The position numbers and the translations under genes were made by a program. Source: Streptomyces hygroscopicus (GTDB lineage Bacteria > Actinomycetota > Actinomycetes > Streptomycetales > Streptomycetaceae). Taken from it: 40,188 nucleotides of DNA. Positions 1 through 7,250 of this stretch are shown one piece after another; positions within the stretch are counted from its first letter, which is position 1, and each line of letters begins with the position of its first letter. The notes under the pieces were generated by a model. That model was not told the DNA's origin and did no database searches. It was given only the letters and a program-made list of their open reading frames with translations. The stretch lies in NCBI RefSeq assembly GCF_026168105.1, contig NZ_LBMW01000058.1:1-40188 (forward strand), given 5' to 3'.

Positions 1-764
1 TTCACACCGCACAGCGTGGTGAACGAACCGGTCGACGCGTTGCCGTTCTGCTGCGGCTTCGCGGCGACGTTCGGCTGCACCTTCGTGATGTCCACGAAGT
101 CGGCCGCGGAGGGGCCGTTTCCGGCCTGACCGCCGTTGCCCGCCTGCTGGCCGTTGTTCTGGCCACCATTGTTGTTCTGGCCACCATTGTTCTGCTGCTG
201 GCCGCCGTTGTTCTGTTGCTGGCCGCCGTTGTTCTGCTGCTGACCACCATTGTTCTGCTGGCCGTTGTTGTTCTGGCCGCCCGTGCTGGTCTGGTCGGCC
301 GGGGTGCCGGTACAGCTCGTCAGACTCTCCAGGCTGCTGGGCGTGCTGCCGCCCACCCGGTTGATCTCCAGTTTGATGCGGTCGATGATCGCCTTCCGGC
401 GGTCCTTCAGCGGCTGGAGAATGGAGTTCTGGACGTAATTCGCGTCCCTGGCCTGTGCGTCCCGTGTGGTCGCCAGACGCTGGTAGGCGTCCGTGATCTG
501 ACGGTCGAGGTTGCCCAGTTCACCGTCGACTTCGGTACGGGCCTGCTGCGGCACGTTGGTGAGCTGCTGGCCCACATCCGGGCAGGTGATGGTGGCCACC
601 TGGGCGGCGGCCGACTTGGTGCTGTTCTGTGTCCAGTTCGACTCGTGTGCCGAGGCGTAGTAGTTCGCCCAGATCAGCCCGCCCCCACCGAGCGCTAGGG
701 CAGCCGATGCGGCTATGGCCTTGGTGGCCAGCGGCGTACGGCGTTTTCGTGTGTTGCGTCCCAT
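1..764 (-). CDS. Secreted or membrane-anchored protein with Asn/Gln/Gly repeat linker (C-terminus outside window)
   Basis: The gene is open to the window edge, with 254 codons visible. The ATG at 764 follows GAGGAG at a 5-base spacing. The product starts with a basic stretch and a hydrophobic segment (about residues 12-33), so it is exported or membrane-anchored. A helical domain with cysteines near 61 and 151 follows. Next comes a low-complexity linker (about 157-218) made of GGQQQNN-type units, encoded by a degenerate tandem DNA repeat at about 150-290. The visible end reads STGSFTTLCGV, which looks like the start of another extracellular domain that lies outside the window. The cysteine-bounded helical domain ends in an R-x-A-I-I-x-x-I-K pattern, also seen in the secreted protein at 5396-6181, so the two may be paralogues. 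Function is unknown. Confidence 0.8.
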   Translation of the reverse strand, partial: MGRNTRKRRTPLATKAIAASAALALGGGGLIWANYYASAHESNWTQNSTKSAAAQVATITCPDVGQQLTNVPQQARTEVDGELGNLDRQITDAYQRLATTRDAQARDANYVQNSILQPLKDRRKAIIDRIKLEINRVGGSTPSSLESLTSCTGTPADQTSTGGQNNNGQQNNGGQQQNNGGQQQNNGGQQQNNGGQNNNGGQNNGQQAGNGGQAGNGPSAADFVDITKVQPNVAAKPQQNGNASTGSFTTLCGV

Positions 765-1187
765 GGAACTCCTCTGACTTCCTTTCGGGGCGGAGGCGCC
801 CGACAGGGGTGAAGCGGCTCCATCCCATACGGAGGTGGCCCATGGGGTGTTCAGAAACCTCGGAAAAACTTGGAAGTTCCTGAGGTCAATTCGGGCGCAA
901 GCGACCCAGAAGCCCCTGTTTCAAGGGGAGTTGCGGAGGGTGGCCTGCACGTTTTTGAATCTGATTCAGTATCCGGCGCCGACACGGTGTTCGCCGGCCG
1001 TGATCCAAATAGGCGAGTACGGTCGGAACCCGCCGATTTTCGTCGTCGAAAACCCCAAGCCCCGGTTCGGCGGCGATGTTGGAGGTATGTTTCGCGATCG
1101 CCCGATTTCCCTGACGACGAGTCGAGTGGCGATCGCCGCGCCCGGGCGGCCGGGTGCGTACGGCACCAACCCCGACCCGGCGGCCAC
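765..1187. other. Intergenic region without a convincing gene
   Basis: The stretch lies between the 3' end of the epimerase and the start of the repeat-linker protein, so it should hold the promoter of the latter. A short hairpin CCCCTGTTTCAAGGGG lies at about 915-930. An imperfect inverted repeat around ACTTGGAAGT (about 868-877), flanked by CCTC and GAGG, lies at about 858-886 and could be an operator. Open frames here show no recognisable protein and no consistent codon bias. Confidence 0.5.
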
Positions 1188-1263
1188 CCCCCGACCATGC
1201 GAACAACCTCCGATCATGCGGTCAACCTCCGATCATGCGGTCAACCCCCGACCATGCGGTCAC
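1188..1263. repeat. Four tandem 19-bp repeats over the epimerase stop codon
   Basis: The unit CCTCCGATCATGCGGTCAA is repeated at 1188-1206, 1207-1225, 1226-1244 and 1245-1263. The two middle copies are identical and the outer two differ at a few bases. The last copy contains the stop codon of the epimerase gene (1260-1262). Copies abut with no spacers, so this is not a CRISPR array. Confidence 0.9.
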
Positions 1264-2252
1264 CCGCCGAGAACCCTCGCCTCCACCGTGGGGTCCAGTC
1301 CCACCGCCGGCCGGTCGGGCCGCTGGGGAGGGCTCCCGCCGATGCTCCGCAGCCAGCTCCAGGTGTCGGCCACGGTCTCGGCGGCGGGGCGGCAGCGCAG
1401 TCCCGTCGCGAGGGCCCGCGACACGTCCGCGCGGTAGAGGGCGTTGTGCATGTCGGTCCCCGGGGGTACCCACACGGGCAGCTGGGTCCACGGCCGGATG
1501 CCCGCGTCGAGGACGGCCTCCGGCGAGGTCCACCGCAGCTCGGCCGCGCCGCCGGCGACGTTCACGCACGCGTCGAGGAACCCGCCCATCGTGGCGTGTC
1601 CCTGCGGACCCATGAGGTTGTAGGCCCCGCTCAGCTGCCGCTCCACCGCGCCGAGGATCCACCCGGCGAGGTCGCGGACATCGACGTACTGGAGGGGCAG
1701 GTCCCGTGGCCCGGGCGCGAGGACCGGGCCCCCGCGGGCGATCCGGGTGAGCCACCACGGCAGCCGGCCGATGTTCTCGTAGGGCCCGAGGATGAGTCCG
1801 GCCCGCACGAGCACCGAGCGGTCCGGGCCGAAGGCGTCCAGCGCGGCCAGTTCGCCGCCCCGCTTGTCCTGCGGGTACTCGGTGTGCTGCGCATCCGCCT
1901 CGGCGCCGTCCACCAGCGGCGCGTCCTCGGTGTACCCGGCGGGCGGGGCCCATGCGTACACCGAGCAGCTCGACACATACACATACCGTTCGGCGCGGTC
2001 GGCGAGCAGCCGGGCGGCCTCGTGCACGGCTCGCGGCGCCGACGCCCAGGTGTCGACGACAGCGTCCCATGTGCCGCCGGCCACTTCCGCGAGCCCGCCG
2101 GGCAAGGTGCGGTCGCCCCGCAACGACCTTGCTCCCGGCGGGGGGCGGTGCCGTCCCCGGTTGAGGACGGTCACCTCCCAGCCACACCCGAGCGCCGCCT
2201 CCACCACGGCCCGCCCCGCGAACTCCGTTCCGCCCAGCACCAGAAGTCTCAT
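1260..2252 (-). CDS. NAD-dependent epimerase/dehydratase family protein (SDR fold)
   Basis: This is a 330-residue extended short-chain dehydrogenase. The ATG at 2252 puts the dinucleotide-binding strand first (MRLLVLGGTEFAGR, variant glycine motif at residues 6-12), which is why I prefer it to longer upstream starts. The strand YVYVSSCSVY, near residue 105, carries the usual serine. The tyrosine-lysine pair expected in a Y-x-x-x-K motif appears as EYPQDKRGGE. A WLTRIARGGPVLAPG segment and QYVDVRDLAGWI follow, as in isoflavone-reductase-like or RmlD-like members. The substrate cannot be told from sequence. The stop codon lies in a 19-bp tandem repeat. The gene is downstream of, and co-oriented with, the winged-helix regulator, with a 62-base gap. 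Confidence 0.85.
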   Translation of the reverse strand: MRLLVLGGTEFAGRAVVEAALGCGWEVTVLNRGRHRPPPGARSLRGDRTLPGGLAEVAGGTWDAVVDTWASAPRAVHEAARLLADRAERYVYVSSCSVYAWAPPAGYTEDAPLVDGAEADAQHTEYPQDKRGGELAALDAFGPDRSVLVRAGLILGPYENIGRLPWWLTRIARGGPVLAPGPRDLPLQYVDVRDLAGWILGAVERQLSGAYNLMGPQGHATMGGFLDACVNVAGGAAELRWTSPEAVLDAGIRPWTQLPVWVPPGTDMHNALYRADVSRALATGLRCRPAAETVADTWSWLRSIGGSPPQRPDRPAVGLDPTVEARVLGG

Positions 2253-2314
2253 GCCGAAGATCGTGCATGGCCGGGCCGCGGGACGGAGCCGTATTCTGCC
2301 GAGGGCAGAGGAGG

Positions 2315-2956
2315 TCAGCGTCCGGTCGGCGGCGTGTACTTGTAGCCGACGCGCCGGACCGTCTGGATCGTCCGGCGGTGCTGAGTGCCCAGCTTGCGGC
2401 GCAGCCGGGCGATGTGGACGTCGACGGTGCGGCCGTCGCCCACGTGGCCGTAGCCCCACACCGTGGTGACCAGCTGGTCGCGCGTGTGCACCCGGTTGGG
2501 GTGGGCCACCAGGTGCGCGAGCAGTTCGAACTCCAGGTACGTGAGGTCGAGTTCGCGCCCGTCGACCTGGGCGATGCGCAGCGCGGTGTCGATGCGCACA
2601 AGCGGATCACCCGCGCCCGCGGCGGCGCCCGGGGCAGGGGCCTGGGCCTCGGGCTCCGGCAGGTCCGGCACCGCGACCGGCAGGAACGGCGGCTGCTGGT
2701 CTGCCGGGACGAGCAGCAGGTAGCCGACCATCGGCGGTCGGCCGGGGAGGGTGGGCAGGGTGTGCTGCGGCGCCGGCAGCCAAGTGGCTCCCGGCGGCAG
2801 GAAGTGGGCCACGTCCTGCCGCAGGCTCTCGACTTCGTTCGAGCCCGGGAGACCCCAATCCTCGTCCCGGTCGACGGCACGCAGCCGGTGCCGGGCGCCG
2901 TTCGCCGAGGTCGGGGTGGTGAGGGTGGCGGTGGAGTAGGAACGAGTAGTCGCCAT
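2315..2956 (-). CDS. Winged-helix (OmpR/PhoB-type) transcriptional regulator lacking a receiver domain
   Basis: The product has 213 residues. The C-terminal 95 or so form a Trans_reg_C winged helix: a strand pair RIDTALRIAQVDGRELDL, then LTYLEFELLAHLVAHPNRVHTR, the recognition region VDVHIARLRRKL, and the wing RRVGYKYTPP. The N-terminal half has no phospho-acceptor receiver. It is a proline/alanine-rich linker plus a short hydrophobic strand (MVGYLLLVPAD), so the protein is not a normal response regulator. The ATG at 2956 has GAAAGAG about 10 bases upstream. The gene sits downstream of glnII and of two small overlapping frames, one resembling a leader peptide. Its targets are unknown. Confidence 0.85.
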   Translation of the reverse strand: MATTRSYSTATLTTPTSANGARHRLRAVDRDEDWGLPGSNEVESLRQDVAHFLPPGATWLPAPQHTLPTLPGRPPMVGYLLLVPADQQPPFLPVAVPDLPEPEAQAPAPGAAAGAGDPLVRIDTALRIAQVDGRELDLTYLEFELLAHLVAHPNRVHTRDQLVTTVWGYGHVGDGRTVDVHIARLRRKLGTQHRRTIQTVRRVGYKYTPPTGR

Positions 2957-2962
2957 GAGAGG

Positions 2963-3108
2963 TCAGCTCTTTCGCGCGAGAGGTTCGTCGAGGAGGCCGA
3001 CGACCGCGAGTTCGTGGTCGGGGTCGTCGAGGACGTACGTCGTGCGCGCTGGCCGAAGACCGGGGTGTACGGCTTCAGAGGGCCCGCGCGCTCCGCGCGC
3101 GACAACAC
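2963..3108 (-). pseudogene. Possible small gene with a one-base frameshift
   Basis: Starting at the GTG at 3108, the minus strand reads LKPYTPVFGQRA with strong third-position GC. A one-base step near 3040-3055 then moves to a second frame reading TTYVLDDPDHELAVVGLLDE, which ends at a TGA at 2963-2965, six bases before the regulator start. Neither half has its own complete frame, but the second has good codon bias (about 26 of 31 third positions are G or C). The simplest reading is a roughly 48-residue protein broken by loss of one base. The region may instead be an untranslated leader that only looks coding. No function is recognised. Confidence 0.35.
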
Positions 3109-3197
3109 ACCCGGTCGAAGTCGTGGTGCTGACGGGAAGGCCAGAAGGGCTCGAGGTCATGGCGACCCGTCGCGCTGTACTTCTGGAAACTGGCCAT
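3075..3197 (-). CDS. Small ORF resembling an actinobacterial leader peptide
   Basis: A 40-codon frame begins at the ATG at 3197, with GGAG four bases upstream. Its end reads SRQHHDFDRVCCRARSARAL. The H-x-D-F-x-R-V core and cysteine codons are reminiscent of the short 'putative leader peptide' ORFs annotated ahead of many Streptomyces operons. The two adjacent cysteine codons recall cysteine-responsive attenuators described in other actinobacteria. Between it and the regulator lies a possible hairpin (CGACGACC and GGTCGTCG around a 16-base loop, minus strand). The assignment rests on pattern only. Confidence 0.4.
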   Translation of the reverse strand: MASFQKYSATGRHDLEPFWPSRQHHDFDRVCCRARSARAL

Positions 3198-3389
3198 GGC
3201 TCCATTGAAGCAGACCCCCGGGCCCCACAGGAGTCTTCTCTCACCCATCGGACGCCTGCTTGAGGTGAATCCGACGTTGCATACCGCGTCCGACCAGGTG
3301 TTTGCCCCGGCCGGGAGCGCGACGGAGCCGACGGCGTCCGCGGAGCCGTCCCACTCCGTGGACGGCACCCCGCGCCCGGCAATACGAGA

Positions 3390-3416
3390 GGGCGCCCACC
3401 ACAAGGATGGACGCCC
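3390..3416 (-). terminator. Hairpin downstream of glnII
   Basis: GGGCGCCCA (3390-3398) pairs with TGGACGCCC (3408-3416) with one mismatch around a 9-base loop. It begins 17 bases past the glnII stop codon, so it likely ends the glnII transcript. No U-tract follows, which is usual in Streptomyces. Confidence 0.5.
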
Positions 3417-3432
3417 CGGCCGAGCGGACGGA

Positions 3433-4470
3433 TCAGACCTGACCGGCCTTCTCCAACGCCGTGCAGCAGGTGTCGACGAGCAGACGGGTCACCACGTACG
3501 GGTCGACGTTGGCGTTCGGGCGGCGGTCCTCGATGTAGCCCTTGCCGTCCTTCTCGACCTGCCACGGGATACGGACCGAGGCGCCGCGGTTGGAGACGCC
3601 GTACGAGTACTCGTTCCACGGGGCGGTCTCGTGCAGGCCCGTCAGACGGTCGTCGATTCCGGCGCCGTAGTTCTTGACGTGGTCCATCGGCTTGGAGCCC
3701 TCGCCGAGCGCCTCGCACGCCGTGATGATCGCGGCATAGCCCTCGGGTCCCTCGCGCATCGCCCTGGTCGAGAAGTTGGTGTGCGCGCCGGCGCCGTTCC
3801 AGTCGCCCTTGACCGGCTTGGGGTCCAGGGTGGCGGAGACGCCGAAGTCCTCGGCGGTGCGGTACAACAGCCAGCGGGCGACCCACAGCTGGTCCGCGAC
3901 CTCGAGCGGGGCGAGGGGGCCGACCTGGAACTCCCACTGGCCGGGCATGACCTCGGCGTTGATGCCGGAGAGGCCGAGGCCGGCCTTCAGGCAGTTCTCC
4001 AGGTGCGCCTCGACGACCTCACGGCCGAAGATCTCGTCGGCGCCGACACCGCAGTAGTAGCCGCCCTGCGGGGCCGGGAAGCCGCCCTCGGGGAAGCCGA
4101 GCGGACGCGTGCCGTCGAAGAACGTGTACTCCTGCTCGATGCCGAAGACCGGCTCCTGCGCGGCGAACCTCTCGGCGACCTCGGTCAGCGCGGCACGGGT
4201 GTTGGAGGGGTGCGGGGTCATGTCCGTGTTGAGGACCTCGCACAGCACGAGGAGGTCGTCGCCGCCGCGGATCGGGTCGGGGCAGGAGAAGACCGGCTTG
4301 AGCACGCAGTCCGAGGAGTGGCCCTCGGCCTGGTTGGTGGAGGACCCGTCGAAGCCCCAGATCGGCAGCTCGGCACCCTTGGCGTCAGCGGCGAGGATCT
4401 TCGTCTTGGATCGCAGCTTGGCCGTCGGCTCGGTGCCGTCGATCCAGATGTATTCAGCCTTGAAGGTCAC
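3433..4470 (-). CDS. glnII: Glutamine synthetase type II (GSII)
   Basis: This gene encodes a 345-residue eukaryotic-type GSII, which joins ammonia to glutamate using ATP in the cytoplasm. The GTG at 4470 follows GAAGGA at about 8 bases and gives the family N-terminus TFKAEYIWIDGT. Markers are IWGFDGSST at residues 37-45, the metal-binding IEQEYTFF at 111-118, NGAGAHTNFST at 225-235 (ATP site), and NRGASVRIP at 294-302. The length matches Streptomyces GSII. GSII enzymes are not adenylylated, and no adenylylation tyrosine motif is seen. The gene is divergent from the broken hydrolase, and a GlnR-like half-site array lies in the gap. It is the second glutamine synthetase of the window, beside glnA at 20634. 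Confidence 0.97.
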   Translation of the reverse strand: MTFKAEYIWIDGTEPTAKLRSKTKILAADAKGAELPIWGFDGSSTNQAEGHSSDCVLKPVFSCPDPIRGGDDLLVLCEVLNTDMTPHPSNTRAALTEVAERFAAQEPVFGIEQEYTFFDGTRPLGFPEGGFPAPQGGYYCGVGADEIFGREVVEAHLENCLKAGLGLSGINAEVMPGQWEFQVGPLAPLEVADQLWVARWLLYRTAEDFGVSATLDPKPVKGDWNGAGAHTNFSTRAMREGPEGYAAIITACEALGEGSKPMDHVKNYGAGIDDRLTGLHETAPWNEYSYGVSNRGASVRIPWQVEKDGKGYIEDRRPNANVDPYVVTRLLVDTCCTALEKAGQV

Positions 4471-4581
4471 GGGCCACATCCTTCGGGGTGGGTCCCGACC
4501 GCGCGGTCGAAGGCGTGCGGTCGAAGTCGTTGCGGGTGCGCGGCGCGGCGGCACTGAGGCGCCGACGATGCCCGGAAGTCT

Positions 4582-4608
4582 GTCAACGGGCGATTTCCCG
4601 TCCATTGC
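4582..4608 (-). promoter_or_regulatory. Partial GlnR-like site between glnII and the hydrolase
   Basis: On the minus strand the order is GCAAT, six bases, GAAAT, six bases, TTGAC. This is three pentamers on the 11-base period of GlnR operators (GTnAC-n6-GAAAC repeated). GAAAT also occurs as a box in the glnA operator of this window, but the other two boxes are weak matches. Its position 112-138 bases upstream of the glnII start suits promoter control. Confidence 0.4.
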
Positions 4609-4614
4609 CCAGGT

Positions 4615-5393
4615 GTGAAGCCCGTGTTACCCACGCCCTACGGCACCACGCACGTCAACAGCTGCGGCCCCGCCGCAGGTCCGCCGCTCGTCCTCCTGGC
4701 GGGCGGCCGCGCGACCTCGGTGTCCTGGTACGCCAATGCGGCCGAGCTGTCGCGCTCCCACCGCGTCCACGCCGTCGACCTGCTCGGCGACCCCGGCCGC
4801 AGCGTGCCGGACCCCCGCCGCCCGCTGCGTACCGTCACCGATCTGATGGCCTGGCTCGACGCGGTCCTCGACGGCCTGGGCATCGACGGACCGACCTGGC
4901 CGGTCACTCGTACGGCGGCTGGATCGCCCTCACGTACGCGCTGCACGCACCCGGCCGGATCAGCCGCCTCGCCCTGCTCGACCCGACTCGGTGCTTCGCC
5001 GGATACCGCGTCCCGTATCTGCTGCACGCCCTCCCGATGCTGCTGCGCCCCTCCGCGCGCCGGATCCGGGCCTTCCTGGAGTGGGAGACGGGAGGGCTGC
5101 CGCTGGACCCGGCATGGCTGCGGCTCCAGGAGGCGACGGCCGGTTTCCCGGTGGCCGGGCCGGTCATGGGGCGGCGCCCGAGCGCCCCCACGTTGCGCTC
5201 GCTGCACATGCCGGTCCTGCTGCTCGTGGCCGCGAGCAGCAGGACCCATGATCCCCGCCATGTGGCGGCCCGTGCCGCCGAGTTGCTGCCGCAGGTGGAG
5301 ACAGCCGTCCTGCCGGACGTCTCCCACCATGCCCTGCCGCACACCAACCCGGCGGCCACGAACCGTCGCCTCCTGGGGTTTCTAAGCCGCTGA
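4615..5393 (+). pseudogene. Alpha/beta-fold hydrolase, frameshifted
   Basis: The GTG at 4615 opens a frame with the N-terminal half of an alpha/beta hydrolase (PLVLLAGGRATSVSWYANAA, the oxyanion-side strand, then HRVHAVDLLGDPG). Near 4885-4905 homology jumps to the -1 frame, which carries the nucleophile elbow GHSYGGW, then LALLDPTRCFAG, and ends with the histidine region LPDVSHHALPH and a stop at 5391-5393. A net loss of one base explains the jump. Neither frame alone gives a full enzyme. Codon 5 is TTA, the rare leucine codon that needs the bldA tRNA in Streptomyces. The break may be a real mutation or a sequencing error. The gene ends two bases from the convergent secreted protein. Confidence 0.8.
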
Positions 5394-5395
5394 CC

Positions 5396-6181
5396 TCACC
5401 CCACCTTCTCGATCACGGCCCGGCGGATCAGGAACTTGCCGGGCTGGCGGACCTGTTCGAAGGCGGCGTTGTTCAGCAGCACGCAACTGCCGGAGACGGA
5501 CGTGACCGTCACCGTCGTGGACTTGTTGTTGTCCAGGTTGGTGACCTTCAGCTTGGTCCCCGCCGGGAACTGGTTGCTGGAGGCGGCGGGCGCGCCGCCC
5601 TCGCCGGAGAGCGTCACGGTCGAGCCCTTGCAGACCTGCTGACCCGCGGCATTCCCGGCATTCCCGGCGTTCCCGGCGTTGCCGGCGTTCCCGGTGTTGC
5701 CGGCGTTGCCGGCGTTGCCGGCGTTCCCGGCGTTCCCGGTGTTGCCGGTGTTGCCGGCGTTCCCGGCCGGTGCCGACATCGTGGGTGCGGCGGAGGCGGC
5801 CCCCGAGGCCTGGGGGTCCTGAGCCGACCCCCCAGCCTGCGCGGCGCCGCCGGACTGCGCCGAACCGCCCGCCTGTACGGACTCCCCGACCTGGCAGCCG
5901 GACGCCTCCTGCTTGCGCTTGATCTCGGCGACGACCGCCTCGCGGTTGGCGATCCGCGCGGCCGACTGGGCGTCCGGATTCGCCTTCTGCGCGGCGATGA
6001 ACGACTCGTTGTTGCCGAGCGCGGTGGCCAGGCCCTGACAGGCCGTCGAGTTGGACGCGTTCTGCACGTTCGCCGCGTTCGAGGTGGCCGCGAGGGCGAA
6101 GGCCCCACTGCCGGCCACGGCGAGGGCGGTGACCGCCAGCGCGATCTTCTTCTTCGGACTGAGGGTTCTCCTACGCGACAT
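5396..6181 (-). CDS. Secreted protein with Asn-Ala-Gly repeats and a C-terminal DPBB-like domain
   Basis: The product has 261 residues. The N-terminus is a basic stretch plus a hydrophobic core (about 12-33), a signal peptide or membrane anchor. A short helical domain is bounded by cysteines at about 48 and 96 (NREAVVAEIKRK between them). A Gly/Ala/Ser-rich segment and a GNAGNTGN-type repeat (about 140-185, DNA 5650-5765) follow. The last 75 or so residues (FPAGTKLKVTNLDNNKSTTV and VLLNNAAFEQVR) resemble the double-psi beta-barrel of RlpA-like proteins, with one cysteine near SGSC. The RlpA catalytic aspartate-histidine pair is not evident, so a binding role is as likely as a lytic one. It may be a paralogue of the protein at 1-764. 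Confidence 0.82.
   Translation of the reverse strand: MSRRRTLSPKKKIALAVTALAVAGSGAFALAATSNAANVQNASNSTACQGLATALGNNESFIAAQKANPDAQSAARIANREAVVAEIKRKQEASGCQVGESVQAGGSAQSGGAAQAGGSAQDPQASGAASAAPTMSAPAGNAGNTGNTGNAGNAGNAGNAGNTGNAGNAGNAGNAGNAAGQQVCKGSTVTLSGEGGAPAASSNQFPAGTKLKVTNLDNNKSTTVTVTSVSGSCVLLNNAAFEQVRQPGKFLIRRAVIEKVG
5650..5765. repeat. Tandem repeat encoding the GNAGN linker
   Basis: About a dozen degenerate 9-bp units of the type TTGCCGGCG/TTCCCGGCG encode alternating Gly-Asn-Ala and Gly-Asn-Thr on the minus strand. The repeats are in frame, so copy-number change would lengthen or shorten the linker without breaking the gene. Confidence 0.8.
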
Positions 6182-6316
6182 GCGCGCCTCCTGTCCCCGG
6201 CCACCGTCACCGGCGGCCGGATGCGATAGGTACGCCGCTATGTACGAGATACCGAACGGCGTTACTCACCGGTTTACAGGAGTCACCGAAGTGAGGTGAG
6301 TCACAGAGGAGTTGGG

Positions 6317-6676
6317 TCAGCGCGACAAAGCATCGCGTACCGCCTCGTCCGTGCGCGCGACGACGGCCGTACCGTCGTCGGCGGTGATGATCGGCCGCTG
6401 GATCAGCCGGGGGTGCTCGACGAGTGCGCGCACCCAGCGGTCACGGTTCGCCGCGTCCCTCGGCCACTCCTTCACGCCGAGCTCCTTCGCCACGGCCTCC
6501 TGGGTGCGGGTGATGTCCCACGGTTCGAGGCCGAGTCGCGTCAGCACCTCGCGGATCTCGTCCTCGCTCGGTACGTCCTCCAGATAGCGGCGCACGGTGT
6601 AGTCGGCGCCCTCTGCGTCGAGCAGGGTGAGCGCGCTGCGGCACTTCGAACAGGCCGGGTTGATCCAGATCTCCAT
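6317..6676 (-). CDS. ArsC/Spx-like thioredoxin-fold protein (arsenate reductase family)
   Basis: A 119-residue single-domain protein starting MEIWINPACSKCRSAL. The C-x-x-C at residues 9-12 and the following helix define the ArsC/Spx/YffB family. YTVRRYLEDVPSEDEI and the cis-proline region QRPIITADDGTAVVA (near residue 95) fit the fold. The upstream start at 6730 would add residues not found in the family, so the ATG at 6676 is chosen, although no strong ribosome site is seen. It could be a glutaredoxin-dependent arsenate reductase, but no ars operon genes adjoin it. A general redox or Spx-like role is equally open. Confidence 0.88.
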   Translation of the reverse strand: MEIWINPACSKCRSALTLLDAEGADYTVRRYLEDVPSEDEIREVLTRLGLEPWDITRTQEAVAKELGVKEWPRDAANRDRWVRALVEHPRLIQRPIITADDGTAVVARTDEAVRDALSR

Positions 6677-6841
6677 GGCCCACACGGTACTGGAAACGCG
6701 TTCTCCCACCGCTGTCACAGCCCCACCCAAAGCCCCTCTGGCCAGCGGCTTTTGTCAGTGGGTGGCGGTAGAATAGAAGCAGTGTTCGAGGGAGTTGCCG
6801 GGGCCTCCGGACCGCTCCCCGACCGCGACAGGAGGATGCCT

Positions 6842-7150
6842 GTGCCCGCTGCCGCAACCAAGCCGAAGCCGATCCGGTCCACCGCCCGGCGAGCGGTCCC
6901 GCTGGACCTGCCGTACGCACCGGTGGAGAAGCGCCCGCTCCCGCCGGGGCGGCCGCGCGAGTGGTACATCACGCACAACCGGCGCCTCAAGGCGATGCGT
7001 CTCGCGATCGCCCTGCTCGACTCCGGGGTGTACGTGCCGAACCAGGCGCACAACGACACGATACGGAGCACGGCGGAGCAGATCGGTGTGCACCCGCCGT
7101 CGGACACCACGTGCCACATGGTGCGGGCGCTGATGCGATACAGCCGGTGA
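6842..7150 (+). CDS. Conserved hypothetical protein, 102 residues
   Basis: The GTG at 6842 lies six bases after AGGAGG. The ATG at 6836 touches that ribosome site and is less likely. The product is small, basic and proline-rich at first, then folds as helices (EWYITHNRRLKAMRLAIALL, then NDTIRSTAEQIGVHPPSDTT and CHMVRALMRYSR). The last part looks like a small helical domain. No signal peptide or membrane segment is present. I do not recognise a named family. A hairpin follows the stop. Confidence 0.75.
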   Translation: MPAAATKPKPIRSTARRAVPLDLPYAPVEKRPLPPGRPREWYITHNRRLKAMRLAIALLDSGVYVPNQAHNDTIRSTAEQIGVHPPSDTTCHMVRALMRYSR

Positions 7151-7156
7151 GCCGTG

Positions 7157-7192
7157 GCGCCGGGTGTCCTCCCGCGTGGGGGCGCCCGGCGC
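7157..7192 (+). terminator. GC-rich hairpin after the 102-residue protein gene
   Basis: GCGCCGGGTGTCC pairs with GGGCGCCCGGCGC, with two G-U pairs, around a loop of about 10 bases, right after the stop at 7150. It lies between two convergent genes and probably serves the plus-strand gene. Confidence 0.6.
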
Positions 7193-7250
7193 TGTGCCGC
7201 CGGTCCGCCAACTCCCTTCCTCCGCCGAGTCCTTCACTTCGCCAGGTCGC

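Noticed and set aside
966..1217. An 83-codon minus-strand frame after the 19-bp repeats
   Set aside because: It starts in the repeat and has no recognisable protein, so repeat-made start and ribosome-site signals are the likely cause.
1188..1263. 19-bp repeats as a CRISPR array
   Set aside because: Units abut with no spacers, and no cas genes are present.
1222..3108. A 628-codon minus-strand frame over the regulator and epimerase
   Set aside because: Both genes have well-supported frames of their own, and this frame has no domain.
4488..5393. A 301-codon single-frame hydrolase
   Set aside because: Its first 130 or so codons are not hydrolase-like. The real N-terminus is in the other frame from 4615, so a frameshifted gene is the better reading.
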